Positions 23,080 to 34,928 of a DNA stretch of 64,000 nt are shown here, in pieces. The stretch spans positions 791,992 to 855,991 of the forward strand of contig BCIV01000011.1 in the NCBI GenBank assembly GCA_001600055.1, written 5' to 3'. A program made the position numbers and the translations under genes. The notes beneath the pieces were generated by a model, which was not told the origin of the DNA, searched no databases, and worked only from the letters and a program-made list of their open reading frames with translations. The stretch's first letter is position 1, and the number at the start of each line of letters is the position of its first letter. Source of the stretch: Filobasidium wieringae. Taxonomy: Eukaryota; Basidiomycota; Tremellomycetes; Filobasidiales; Filobasidiaceae.

Positions 23080-23994
23080 ATGGCTTCCTTATTCCAAGGA
23101 GTATCCCGTCAAATCAGACCGGCAGCGTTCTCCTTTTTCGGCCTGTTCACCTCTTCCACTCTCACTCGACCTTCCTCAAGCTCTAGCGCTGCAAGATGTT
23201 CCCGATTCCTAGTTAGAGGTGCAAGCGAATTCGCCCCTCGAGAGTGTCCCACCCCATTGGTTTTGTTGAGAGCCAAAGGGTTGTCTGGACTAGCTGACGA
23301 AGCAGAGGAGTGAGTTCGGGGAGACGTGCGAAGGTCTGATGAACCTGATACTGATACCCGATGTGTATGAAAAGCTACTACGCATGGGGTGGGATGTTTT
23401 CGGAAAGAGGATACACTGCGGTAGAGATCGATATCGAAGCTCCGACCGAATCGAACTCGTCTTCCGAATCGCTTCAGATCATGGCCAAAGGTGAGCTGCA
23501 TCTCCGTTTCCTACCTACATTCACGTGGAAGACTAATAATCACCATTATCAATTACCCATCGCTCGCAGAACTATCCCAACAAATCAGATTGATGGCCAT
23601 ACCCTTCCCACCCGTCATAATCTCAACCGGTCCCTCTACTCTTCTATCTCAAACCTTCATCTCCGATTTCCCAGCATCCGCTTTAGTCATGATCAACCCC
23701 CCCTCCAACGAATCCTCTCTCCTCCAACCCACTTCGGGAGTGGATTCCGAATCCATCGATGCAGCTCCAAAAGCGGGGTTCACTTACGAACCTCATTTCC
23801 CCATTTACGTCCTTTCCACCGGTGATAAGGCGGAAGATGTAGCTCAGCACCGATTGGTCAGGCTTCATGCGGATAAAGGAGTTGGGAGAGCTATGAGGGG
23901 TGTGACGTATGAACAGGCCGAAGGAGGGAAGGCGGAGAGAAGCGAGGGGACGAGGATGATGGTCGAGAGATGGTTGGATCGATGCGGGTACTGA
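23080..23994 (+). CDS. Putative mitochondrial alpha/beta-hydrolase-like protein
   Basis: A conserved-looking fungal protein without an assigned reaction. The preferred start at 23080 gives a basic, Ser-rich, acid-poor N-terminus of about 50 residues, typical of a mitochondrial targeting signal. A longer start at 23008 would bury it. Three exons join in phase: ...LADEAED-YYAWGGMFSERG, ...LQIMAK-ELSQQIRLMA, then the long C-terminal exon. The pieces WGGMFSERGYTAVEIDIE, PPVIISTGPSTLLSQ and FPASALVMINPP look like strand-helix elements of an alpha/beta-hydrolase fold. The nucleophile elbow lacks a canonical GxSxG, so it may be catalytically altered. Resulting length about 250 residues. Confidence 0.6.
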
Positions 23995-24521
23995 GCGGTG
24001 TGATCAATGGGAAAAGAACATATTGGTAAGAAAACGGAAAGCCGTCTTTGTCACTCACACACGAATAATTTGCATGTACTGAAGTATGGAGGGCATCACT
24101 TGACTTGAAGACGAAGCGATGAGTGAAGTATCGTCGCGAATATCTGAGACGTGCTGTCACGTCCGATCTCCTTGAGCTCGTTTGCTGGTTATACAAGCAG
24201 AGGTGAGGCCAGGCGTACCTTCTGAGACGGCCTTACCCCGTCCCATCAATTCAGCTGCGACCACCTATGCACAAAGCCTACGCATCTGGCATTAAGCAAC
24301 AGTGGCAAGACGAGAAGACAAGTCATTGAACATCCTAAAACCCTTTTCTTTAGTCGTTATCCAGAAGGCTTTGTCGTAGCGCTTCGAAATCCCCCGACAT
24401 GACCAAGACCTCTTTGCAGTCATTTGGGTCAACCTTGATGATGAAAAACCTCTATGACAACCTGCTTCTAAACATATATACAACAAGCCCCTATTCTCAA
24501 TGACCGCGATCATAACAAAGA

Positions 24522-26989
24522 TCAAGTGGATGGTTCTCGTGATGGCTCTGGCCGTAATTTCTGATCGAGGAGAGCCATGATCCGATCCAACATCTCTCCT
24601 TGTCTTTCGGTCACTTCCGTAAGACGCTCGATATGATTGAGTAGTACCTGAAGCGAGAACGAGATCAGCATAGATTCGAAGCGTATAATCCATCTGGTAG
24701 ACGTACCGACTGGTTCAGAGCCAATTTGGCATTGGTCAGATCCTTAATCGCACTGGCCCCCGCCATACCATTCGTCTGAGGTTGTCCCTTCTTCTGCCCC
24801 TGCGCGCTGGCGGGACGGAAAGAATCCCCTCCACTCATACTAACGTCCGCCACTCCTGTTCTCAACGGTACGTCTCCCGTGGGGATCGCATCGTACTGAT
24901 TCCCACCCGTCACCGTACCCCGATCTGCTAATCGGAAAGTCCCCGAATCAGGGGAATCAGGCGAGTCCAGGCCGGAACGAGGTTGGGCTGATGGACCGGG
25001 GAGCGAGCCGCTATATAGGTTATCCCTCTCCATAGACGTCCTCACTGACCCCGCTAGAGCCGCGTTGGCCTGTCATTCCCGATAAAGAAATCAATACGAG
25101 TTCCGATCCTCTCAAAGCTCTCAACCTCGACTTACGGGCTGGGCCAACTGATGCTGCATAGCGTCAAAGACGATCGCAAAGTTCCGACCCAGTACGAAAC
25201 TCGGTAGAGCGATGAGTAGCAGTCCAAAGACGAGTAAAGGAACGGTGAAGAGTCTACCGAGGACGGAACGGGGGATGATCTCTCCGTACCCGACCGTCGT
25301 GATCGCTACCCACCCGATCAAAGGTTGGTCAGCGATTTCGTTCCCTCCAGTATGAACAGACAGGGAAAAGACTCACTGACGAGTACAAACCAAGCGGCAG
25401 AAGGGATACTTTCAAACTGGGACGGATCGCCTATTCTCAACTCACTCATCAACTCCTTCCCTCCCTCTTCCTTGCCCTTCCCCTTCCCACGTCGTACTCA
25501 CCATCGGCCGTAACGAACGTTCCTAGAGTAGAATCCCATACCCCCCTCTCTACGAAATAGATCAAAGTCGAGAACACGACGAGGGCCATGACGAGGAAGA
25601 AAGAGAGCGCGAACAAGGCGTCTTTCGACCGGTGCACGGCGATATACATCACTTCGATCGTACTATCGGACCCAATCCGGCCATCCGGGTCAGCTCGCTT
25701 GGATCTTTTTTTTTTACAACAGGGGGGGAGAAGGTGACGAACAAGAGCATTTGATTCTGATACTTGAACGCTCTGAACACTCTGAGGAGCCTTAATGTCC
25801 TCAAGATGGAGAACCGGAACAAGATCGTCTGTTCCCGCCAAACCGGGAATGTTCCGATATCGAATCAGCCCCTCCAATTTCTTTCACGGTCTCACAAAGG
25901 GATATGTAGCGCTCACGGTATCCTCCTGCAAAGCCACTTCGATATAAAACGGCAAGATCGCCAAAAGATCGACGATCGCGAAGAAAGCTGAACCCGCACT
26001 GTCAGCGTTAAACAACCCAAAGAAGAGAAAAGGAAATCGACTCACTGGTCACCCAATTCCAAAGCATCCTCCACGAATCCGTATGAGCCAAGAACTATCG
26101 TTTCGAATTTCCGCATCAGTTTTTGCTCCGAGATGAATGGTCCGGATCGGTCGTTGTTCACTTACACGAGCCAAGTACCTGTTCTCCTATGTTCAATTAG
26201 CCCATGGACGTGCAAGTCAGCAAGATGAGGGGATTGTGGGGACTGACTCGACGGTGAAGAGGACTACTATGGAGACGTCCATTCCGAATAGAATTTTGGT
26301 TGAGGTTGGGTTCGTATGGAATGATGGAAGGGTGGAGAGGATGGTCAAGAGAGCGCTGTGCAGGAAGGAAAAGGACGGCGTTTAATCTCATGCGACAGAA
26401 CGGAGAAGATAAACCAAAACAAGACCTCGTACCTGAACAAGATCCCACTCGTTGAGAAGACATGTAGCGCGAAAGCTTCCCTGGAACTACCTGGTTCTTC
26501 CATGAGTAGAAACAACCTTCTTTTCCAAGAACTACTCATCCCCTGAGCTTTCAAGTAATTATCCTCCCCCTCCGCATTCAACCCCAGCATCCCACTGAAA
26601 TCGGGGAGTTCTACGGTCTCTGTTCCCCCATGTGCGTGGCTGGGGTCTTCGTGCAGGAACAGATCCTGGTGAGCGAGGGAAGAGGGGAGGTGTAATCGAG
26701 ATGTAGTAGGGTCCGAGAGGCCTCGATGCGTCCGTCTTCGAAAAGGAGTCTGGGGGATGGAAGGCGATACTCCGGGAAGATCAGAGCGATCATACGTATC
26801 CCCGTTAGGAGAAGGAGCTGAGAATAGGACGGAAGGGTTGTTATGTAAAGTAAAGGTTCGTTTCGAATGGCTGTTTCTCTTCCTGTGGATCGATTTTCGG
26901 ATTACGGGCGAGGAAGGTTGAGACGAAGTTGATGGAGCTGAAGCTGGTTGTAGTTCAAATTCCTCAGCTTGAGCCGTGGACTTTGACAT
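24522..26989 (-). CDS. Voltage-gated potassium channel, six-TM Kv type
   Basis: A plasma- or organelle-membrane K+ channel. After a hydrophilic N-terminus of about 190 residues (Ser/Pro-rich, RKRNSHSKR) comes the S1-S4 domain. Its voltage sensor reads FRFSILRTLRLLRVFRAF, with Arg every third residue. S5 (LFALSFFLVMALVVFSTL) and the selectivity filter TTVGYGE precede S6 (LLVFGLLLIALPSFVLGRNF). The C-terminus ends in a leucine-heptad coiled coil of about 40 residues, read across a last intron to a TGA at 24522. No T1/BTB tetramerisation domain is visible, so assembly may use the C-terminal coil, which is inference. The start may alternatively be 27064. It is divergent from the TRP channel. Confidence 0.85.
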
Positions 26990-27263
26990 TTTGGATCTTG
27001 TGTGAGCGATGAGTTTGAAGTTGAAAGATGAAAGTTGAGAACTGATGAAGATGGTCATAGACAAGGTCGATTCAGGTGTTCAGATGAGAATGCATGGACA
27101 TCTATGCGTTATCCAATGTATGTTTACTTTTTACGTAAGCAGATCATCCAAGTCGATCCCTCTGGAGCTACTTATGTCCATCAATAATCAACCAGGCGAG
27201 ACTTACTACCCCTAATCAACTGACAGCAATCGACATCAACTGGCAAGTGGCAGGTGATTAACC
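26990..27263. promoter_or_regulatory. Shared promoter of K+ channel and TRP channel
   Basis: Only 274 bp separate the two divergent start codons, so the core promoters must overlap or abut. No clear TATA box. Co-regulation of the two ion channels is inference. Confidence 0.4.
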
Positions 27264-30200
27264 ATGGAGCCTTCAACTACAGAAGATGGAGTGTTCAGCC
27301 TGATTCACAAGTTGAACAGGGAGATCACGGTGAGCCACAGTCAAGCATGTCGTACCGTACCGGATCCTAATCTTTTGTCACATCCACTTTATAGCAAGCG
27401 ATAGGTATGTCTCGAATCGAGTCCGTCTTTCATTGCAAACAAAGCCTGACAAAGCTGTACTCTATACAGATACTGCGTTGACATGGGAGCAAGTCCCGTC
27501 ACTCCCGCTTTCCATCCTCGTTACTGACCGATTCATATCCGAACAGACAACTAAGTTCCCCCGAATCGAACTATTCCACAGTTCGTCCGCTCGTCAAGAC
27601 CTTCTCCGAGCCATTGGAAGATTCCATAATCTATGCTCTCATGATCAATCGGTACGTTCTTGCCGACCAATCACGTTATTAAAGCGTGAAGGAGGATCAG
27701 CGCTGACAAGGGTTTTCATGGGAATAGGATAAGGTTCATTCAGATCGCACAAGGAGACCTGGCTTTCCAAGCCCTAAACACCTCTCGAGCCGGTCTATGC
27801 GAGTTATTAGCAAGTAAGAGGAACCAGATCCATGATCGTCCGTTTGAGTCGAAGATGTTAATGCCAAACCTGGTATAGTCAAGTTGTTAAGGAAATTCGC
27901 CGATTCGGAACTAGGTTTGGTTTCCGTCTTAACGAGACCGTTTTCTCCTTTCTCCGTACGTCCCATCAAAGAAAAAGCGTCCTTCTTGCTTTTCAAGGAT
28001 CAGGGAATTTGTGCTCATCTGGGGTGGAATCATCTAGGGCGCTCCGGAAGACGTCTGGAAAGGTCTTGATGAGGAGGAAAGGGAAGATGTCGAAGAACAA
28101 GTCGGGAATGCCTTGGAAGTCAGTACACCACGTCAATCATTTTCTCATCACCTCATAATTGACAACACGCGCATGACCCTTGATTGATCAGATGTCGATC
28201 GTCTCCTCTAGTAAACACTTCCTCTCCACCCCCCTGGCTCAAAGGGTCATCCAGTCCATCCATTCAGGTCAAGTGGTTTATACTTCCCGTTCAGCCCGAT
28301 CGATCATTTCGGACAATTACGTATCGGGGAGAAGGATCGCAGCGGGTCAAAGTGGATTTCAGAGTACGAGGGGTGGGAAGGTCCAGTCGGTCAAGGGGAA
28401 GGGGAAGGGGAGGGGTGGGGTTTATGTTTATGATCCTAGGGAGGCGGGGTGGTTGGATCATACCAGGTTGAGAGTACCTAAGTGGAGATCGATCATGTGA
28501 GTCGATAATTCGTCAGGGTATCGTTTTGAGGGAATTTGAAACTGATGCAAGAAATTCCCTTTCTTTTTAGTGAATTCATAAACTTTGCAACCCTGACCGC
28601 CCTCTTCGTCTGGACCCTGACAACCTCCCGCTCAGAGAAACATTACTCCCACATCCATCTCTCGGAGATCATCTTCTGTATCTACTGCCTAGGGTTCACG
28701 CTGGACGAATTCGCCACTTCGAACGAACACGGTTGGACCATCTACCTCGCGAACGCCTGGAACGCTTTCGACGCCGCCTTTGTGGGGCTGTTCTTCTTGT
28801 ACTTGGTACTGAGGGTCGTAGGGCTGGGGACGGGGAGGGAGGAGACGAGCGCTCTGGCGTTCGACCTGTTGAGCGTGGGGGCGAGCATCTTGTTACCCCG
28901 TTTATGTTTCTTCTTGATCAAGGATAACGTCCTGATCATCTCCGTGAGTCGGGGAAGTTCTCTTGTCGTCGCTCGGTGATTTCCCCTTTGAGCTCGAATG
29001 CGCTGCTGATAAAACTGGGTGACAGCTCAAAGCGATGATCTCGGACTTTATCGGGTTCATGTGTCTGGCAGCGGTCTGTTTTTCGGGAATCTTGTTCACC
29101 CTGTGGACATTGGGGAGGGAGAATTGGACCTTGAAACAGATCGCTTGGTTGATGTTGTCAGTACCCGCCGGTCCTTCGAGGTACATGGGGTCTATGAACT
29201 TATTTGAAACGTATGGCGGTCGGGGGCGGGTAGACAGATCTGGTGTGAGGTTTCTTTTACTACAGATGAGAGGTTATGTTACGGGTGACTGAAAGCGACC
29301 ACGTCTGTTCGTAGTCGGAAGCAGTTACTTGGGATTCTCAGCGAGCGATACCTTTCACCCGGTGATCGGTCCGATCATCATGGTCGTCTATGCGTTCGTA
29401 CCCCTTGACAGGTTTTCACGAGACGAGCTCAAGCAGGCTGATTGTCAAATGGGTCGAGATAGGGCGTTGAGTAATACGTTGTTGGTCACGATCTTGATCT
29501 CGATCTTGAGTAATCGGTTCGCGTTGATCAATACTGTGAGTGGGATGATGATGGAGAATAAGGGATGAGGTTGATCAGGGTTGGAAACGATCGATAGAAT
29601 GCGAAAGAAGAGGTACGTTTCAGGTGTTCTCCCCTCGTGGCTTATTTACTGATCGATTTCCTTTCGCTTGCTTATGATAGCACATGTTCCAGAGAGCCAT
29701 CTCCACTGTCGAAGGGGTCAAGACGGATTACATCTTCTCTTACCCCATCCCGTACGTCCTGCCGTTCATCTCGTGTTCCGATTCGTGATGATGTAGGCAA
29801 CTGACATGAGCTGGGTGTAGCTTGAATATCGTCGCGCTGGTCGTTATCGCTCCTCTGAGTTGGGTTTTGGAGGAGGGGACTTTACATCGTATGAACGTCT
29901 TTTTCATCCGGGTGACCGTGAGTGTGCCTTGCCTTGCGGATTGACTCTGGGGACATGAGGTTGATGCTGAGTGTTGTTGGTTCATGTTACCAGTCTTTCC
30001 CGCTGTTGTTCCTCATCTCGGCTTACGAACGGTATACCTTTGGAGCACAAGGGAGGGGAAAGGTCAGGTTGGAGAAGGGAAAGAAGGAAGGTGCCAGAGT
30101 GGAGATGAAGATGTTCGAGTGAGTTACAAGCTTGGTCACGTACCGACAGATCTCGCTTATCGGTCGACGAATCGTCTTACCCTCGGCTTGGGCGCAGTTC

Positions 30201-30540
30201 GTTCTTGGGGACCGGAGCCGAATCCACAGTGCGGGCGGTGTTTTGTCACGATATGGAGATCCAGCAGGCGGAGAGGGAGACGCTTGCGGATGGGTTCGGC
30301 CCGGGTGAGAATGGCAGGTTCGGGGATCGAGAGGCACGTGGGAATTCGAGCGAGGCTCGGGGGATTGTACGGGTGGGGAAGGGGGTTGGTCAGGTGCAGC
30401 TTGGGCTGGAGGAGGACGAGGACGAGGACGAGGTCGAGGTCAGGCCGGAGGATGGCGAGGGGGAGAATGAGACGAGTCGATTGAGGGAAGAGCTGAGGTT
30501 GATGAGGGAAGGAATCGACCGGTTGGAGAAGATGATTTGA
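27264..30540 (+). CDS. YVC1: TRPY1/Yvc1-type vacuolar cation channel
   Basis: A vacuolar Ca2+-release channel of the fungal TRPY family, opened by membrane stretch and cytosolic Ca2+. Start MEPSTTEDGVF at 27264. The cytosolic N-terminal region includes APEDVW and SSKHFLSTPLAQRVI. The linker before S1 reads DPREAGWLDHTRLRVPKW, near-diagnostic for the family. Then come FTLDEFATSNEHGWTIYLAN and, after further membrane exons, the pore region SSYLGFSASDTFHP. The post-pore block is LSNTLLVTILISILSNRFA with VEGVKTDYIFSYPIP. The tail has SFPLLFLISAYERYTFGA, LGTGAESTVRAVFCHD, an acidic cluster (EEDEDEDEVE) like the Ca2+-sensing acidic patch of yeast Yvc1, and a final coiled coil. About a dozen exons. 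Confidence 0.9.
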
Positions 30541-30678
30541 TTGTGGGGGACGCGCGTAGGGAGTTATAAATAGGTGTTTCAGGGTGAGATCATCGGCCCC
30601 GGAGATAACGCCGGAACTGACGTTTGGCCGAGATGGCCGAGGCAACGCGCAAGTTGAGATTCAGCGCGCGTTGATCGA

Positions 30679-30685
30679 TATAAAT
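30679..30685 (+). promoter_or_regulatory. TATA box (TATAAAT), with a second copy at 30565
   Basis: TATAAAT at 30679-30685 is 94 bp before the MFS transporter start. Another TATAAAT lies at 30565-30571. The channel gene ends at 30540, so this promoter has only 238 bp. Confidence 0.45.
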
Positions 30686-30778
30686 CAGCAGCGATGCACC
30701 GTTTCTCTCTTCCCTCTTCACTCGCATCCCCTACACACACAACCACCACCCAGCCATTACATCCCCTCTCCTGTCGCC

Positions 30779-33238
30779 ATGGGGCTATTCAACAAACACT
30801 CCTCAAAACCTGCTCCGGCAGCTAACGACGACCCCGCTCAGATCACACCCAACACCGAAGCTCTAGCGACAGTCGTCAGGCTAGACAACGGTATCAACGA
30901 ACAAGACGCAAAGACTCAGGTCGATGTGCCTGCCTCGAAGACTGTCTCAACTACCGCACCGGCTGCTCCTCCAGCGGTTCTAGGGCCTACGGTGATCGTG
31001 ACTCGCCCCAGGTTCTGGATCATCTTCACTTCAATGTGCTTGACCATCTTCCTTTATTCTCTTGATCAATTGATCGTGAGTCGAATCATCGGAAAAAAAG
31101 CTTCCGGAAGCACAATCAACTGAGATGTCTCTTGTATCGAACCAGATCGCATGTGCGATCCCACCAATCTTGGCGGAATTCGGGGCTCTGACTCAGATAA
31201 GTTGGTTAGCAAACGGGCAAGTCTTTCTCTTACACCGGTCCTTTGACTCCGAAACTGATCTCTTCCTCGTCGAGAACAGATTCTTTGTAACCATGCTGGC
31301 ATTCTCCATGGCCTATTCCCAATTCCTCCTCATCTTACCGGGAAAAGCCGTACTCATCCTAGCCGTCCTGCTCTTCGAACTGGGAAGTTTGATCTGTGCG
31401 GTAGCCCCTGGGATGACCGTCTTGATCCTCGGTCGAGCCGTCTCCGGTGTAGGTGCCAGCGGAATCATGGGGAGTTGCTTGATCATCTTATCCCAAGTCA
31501 GTTCGCATTCACTTTTTTCTCCCGTTCCTTTGCTCACGTGAGACGCTCACCATCCTTCGCTTCCGGCGTTACAGTTGACGGGTTTGAGAGAAAGAGCAAA
31601 GTATATGGGCCTTATAGGTGTTTGCTTCGCTTTCGCTTCCGTACTCGGTCCTTTGGTAGGAGGAGCATTCGCAGATGGACCCGGCTGGCGTTGGTGTTTC
31701 TGGATCAACCTGTACGTCCACTCACCCGCGTCCTCCCGAGCGAAAGAAAAAGAAAAAAGTACTAACGGTCCCTCAAAAACAGACCGATCGGAGGTCTCGC
31801 CGTTCTCGCTCTGGTCCTTTGTTTACCCAACAATAGCCCCCCTATGGGAGCCAAACCGGGCGAATATAAGGGTTACGGGTGGCACATGATTCCTCAGATG
31901 CTCAAGTGCGATTGGGTAGGGGTCGCCATCGTTTTAGCTTTCGGGATCTGTTTGATCCTCGGGTTCGAATGGGGTGTGAGTATCTCGTGTCTCTTTTCTG
32001 TACAATGGATCAGGAATTTTGAACTGAGAGAGATGGTATCGGATAGGGAGCGACGAAACCTTGGTCTGATGGATCGGTCATCGCTTGTCTGGTCATGATA
32101 CCCGTTACCGCGATCATCTTCATCTTATGGGAATGGTACCTTGGTCCTGAAAAGGCTATGATGCCTCTAGACCTGTTCAAAGAACGTAACCTCTCCCTCG
32201 CCGCTGTCGTGAGTCTGAGCATTTTCACTATACGTCATCCATCTCGTTTCCGGTGACTCAGGTCACGCGCTCCGTTGACAGGTCATGGCAGGAGGTTTCG
32301 GATCGATGATGATCCTCCTCATCTACCTTCCCACGGGTTATCAAGCGCTGTACCATACCACAGCGACCGGAGCGGGGATCAGACTGTTACCGCTGATCAT
32401 GACTCAGATCGTACTCCTCATTGCAAGTGGACGATTGGTAGTCAAGACCGGACAGGTGAAACCGTTCTTAGCTATCGGACCAGCTTTTGTTGCGATCGGA
32501 GGGTGGGTTTCCAATTTGAATCAAACAGCGCGATTTACGAGACTGATGTGATGTCCTTGTGGTATCGTAGAGGACTACTGTATAGCACCAAATGGAACAC
32601 AAGTGGAGCTCATATCATGGGGTACCAAGCGATTGTCGGGGTCGGTAGTAAGTAATACGCGCGACATGCGGCTCTCTCCGAAGTCAACGCTGAACCTTGC
32701 TCTAATTACAGTTGGAATGTTCCTGCAAAACTCGATGACCGCTGTCCAATGGACGTTCGCCAGTAACCCACGACTCATCTCGAAAGCTACCAACGTCGGA
32801 ATGTTCATCGGTATGATCGGTCGAATCGCCGCAATCTCGATCGGCGGTACGGTTTTCAGCAACGTCCTTCGTCGGGAATTGAGGAGACACGCGGATCAGA
32901 TCAACCCTCAAGTCATCGAGATCGTCGTTGGAGATCCTACCGGAGTCTGGAACTCGAACGTCCCGGAAAGCGCCCGAACGATCGTCCTGCAAGCATACAG
33001 CAAGGGTTTGAGTAGCGCTTATGTTATCGCCGTACCCCTTGGGATCCTCGCCTTCATCGCCGCGATGTTCATGAAGACCGTAGCCCCCCCACACACAGCG
33101 CCTACCGCTGAAGCCATCACCAAACCAAAGGATCTGGAAGAAGGCTCCGACAGTGATCACGAGGATGCGCTACCCAAGGTGTTGACGCAAGAGACCAAAG
33201 CCGAGCACGAGCCCGTTCACAGCCCGTCTGAGAAGTAA
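30779..33238 (+). CDS. MFS multidrug transporter, 14-TM DHA2 family
   Basis: A drug:H+ antiporter-type plasma membrane transporter. The hydrophilic N-terminus of about 75 residues is followed by TM1 with FLYSLDQLI spliced to IACAIPPIL, the DHA2 form of the LDxTIVxxALP motif. Next come ISWLANGFFVTMLAFSMAYSQ, LGRAVSGVGASGIMGSCLI and LGPLVGGAFADGPGWRWCFW (motif C region), then PIGGLAVLAL. Later exons add the extra helices and end with a long Glu-rich cytosolic tail, SPSEK. Eight or nine exons with GTGAGT-type donors. Homologues export toxins, drugs or siderophore-like compounds. No adjacent biosynthetic gene indicates a substrate. Confidence 0.88.
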
Positions 33239-33377
33239 TAGAGAATTGAGAGATGATTACTATATATGGGTATAGATAGATAGATGGATCGTTATGCTAC
33301 CGTCGTGTTCGTTAATGTCGTTGTACAACCATGAAAACCCAATTATCAGAAAAGTTTAATGTGTGGATTTGGGACGT

Positions 33378-34928
33378 TCAGATGCATGACAACGCTACTG
33401 CAAGAACAGCCAGCCCAACGCCTAATCCAGAGATGGTTATCGTACTGCTCCGGCTAGCTCCACTAGTCGATCCCAGCGCTTCTACGTTGACGAACCCATT
33501 TCCACATGCATTGTCGACTAGGTTTGTAGCGTTTCCTAACGCGGTAGAGAATGAAGGGCCGAATTTGGTCTTCACTGACGACGTCGTATTGGCCACCGTA
33601 TTCGAGAACAACGTGAGGAGGGATTTCGAGCAGCTCGAACAGCTTGGTTTAGTCGTGGATGGTAATCTGCAATCGCCTTTGCCTTAGCGTTGTGACTCAG
33701 TAATGGAGATGACGAGAACACTTACGAATTCCCTCCAGGGAGTGTCCAGAGATACCCATCATCCGGTGTAGAGGCGGTCATGGCTTCCAAGTAGCAATAC
33801 GTTCCTGTACTGTCGTCCGGAAGACAGGCTGCTTGTTGCATCATATCGTAGTGTATCAGACCTGACAAGTTGGTCTGTACGGTTAGATCTCTCGCTGGCA
33901 ATGGAAGTGTGACGAGCGTTGGCGTACCATCATACGCTTGAAGCGCGACCGCATTTCCTTCGTTCAGATCGTCATAACAGTTTTCTTGCTTGACCATATC
34001 TTTGCCCATCTGACTGAAGTAAGCGGAACAGTCTTGAGAAACGTCGGCATCGGACGGATGGCAAATTTGGGAAAGGGCTGCATTCATCTCTGACGGTTGT
34101 CTTAGTCTGTTTCAACACTCAATCAGCGCGTCGATCTCTCAATAACGAAACTATGTTGAAGACTCACAGAGAAGCCCAACCAGAGCTGGTTGCCATCAAC
34201 AGACCGGCAGGTTTGCAACTCCCCTTGCCCGTGCTTCCTTTACTGACCGTAGTCGCGGCTCCTTGACCCGATCCTCCCATCTTCTCACTTGTCATGACCG
34301 AAGTCAAGAAAGCTACACAAGAATTGCGGAGCGAGTAGGAAAGAGAGCTATCGAGAGGGGAGGGAAAAGGGGCGGACATGGCGATCGCGGAGGTAGGAAT
34401 GGTAGGAAGGGTGCTGGATTCGGAGGAAGGGGAATCACGTTTCGTCAAACCCCAAAGCTTGAGGCTTGAGAAAAGGGAAGATAAAGGACGTGAGATAGCC
34501 TGACCAGCTATATCTTGTTCGTCCGATTCTGCCGGTCGGTCTTCCCATACATCTGAGGCGACAGGTTCATGGCCGATAACCATCGAAGGAGAATCGGTTT
34601 GCTGGCTAGTGACCCTAGGACTTTCTTTGTGCCACGATGTAGGGTATTCAGGTAGAACGCCGTCCATCACGGCCACAATCTCTTCATCTATAGCACCCCT
34701 CGCATCCGGATCAAATTCGTGATCTAGATCAAGCCCTAAGCCTAATCCGATGACCGGATTCTGTCCCATCTTCGTCGTTAAGGCCCATTCAATATCGTGT
34801 AGACTTGGAGAACGGTCGAACAGAGGCGTGGCGAAGACCGGGGTGGGAAGAGGACTGATAGCAGAGAGAATAAGGAGGGTACAGACGGTCAACGTCAGGG
34901 AAGGTGGTTTGTTTGATCTGGAGGGCAT
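33378..34928 (-). CDS. Secreted Cys-rich protein with GPI-anchor signal (DUF7729-like)
   Basis: A predicted cell-surface protein. From the ATG at 34928 the first 32 residues form a good signal peptide (hydrophobic LTLTVCTLLILSAISPL, then PVFA). A longer start at 34952 weakens it. A Ser/Glu-rich spacer of about 110 residues precedes a domain with regularly spaced cysteines. That domain runs over three exons (RNSCVAFL..., CHPSDADVSQDCSAYFSQ..., QAACLPDDSTGTYCYLEAM..., then PSCSSC). The C-terminus GSTSGASRSSTITISGLG followed by a hydrophobic tail is a typical GPI signal. The layout resembles fungal DUF7729 proteins, but I can only propose that. Function unknown. Confidence 0.7.
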
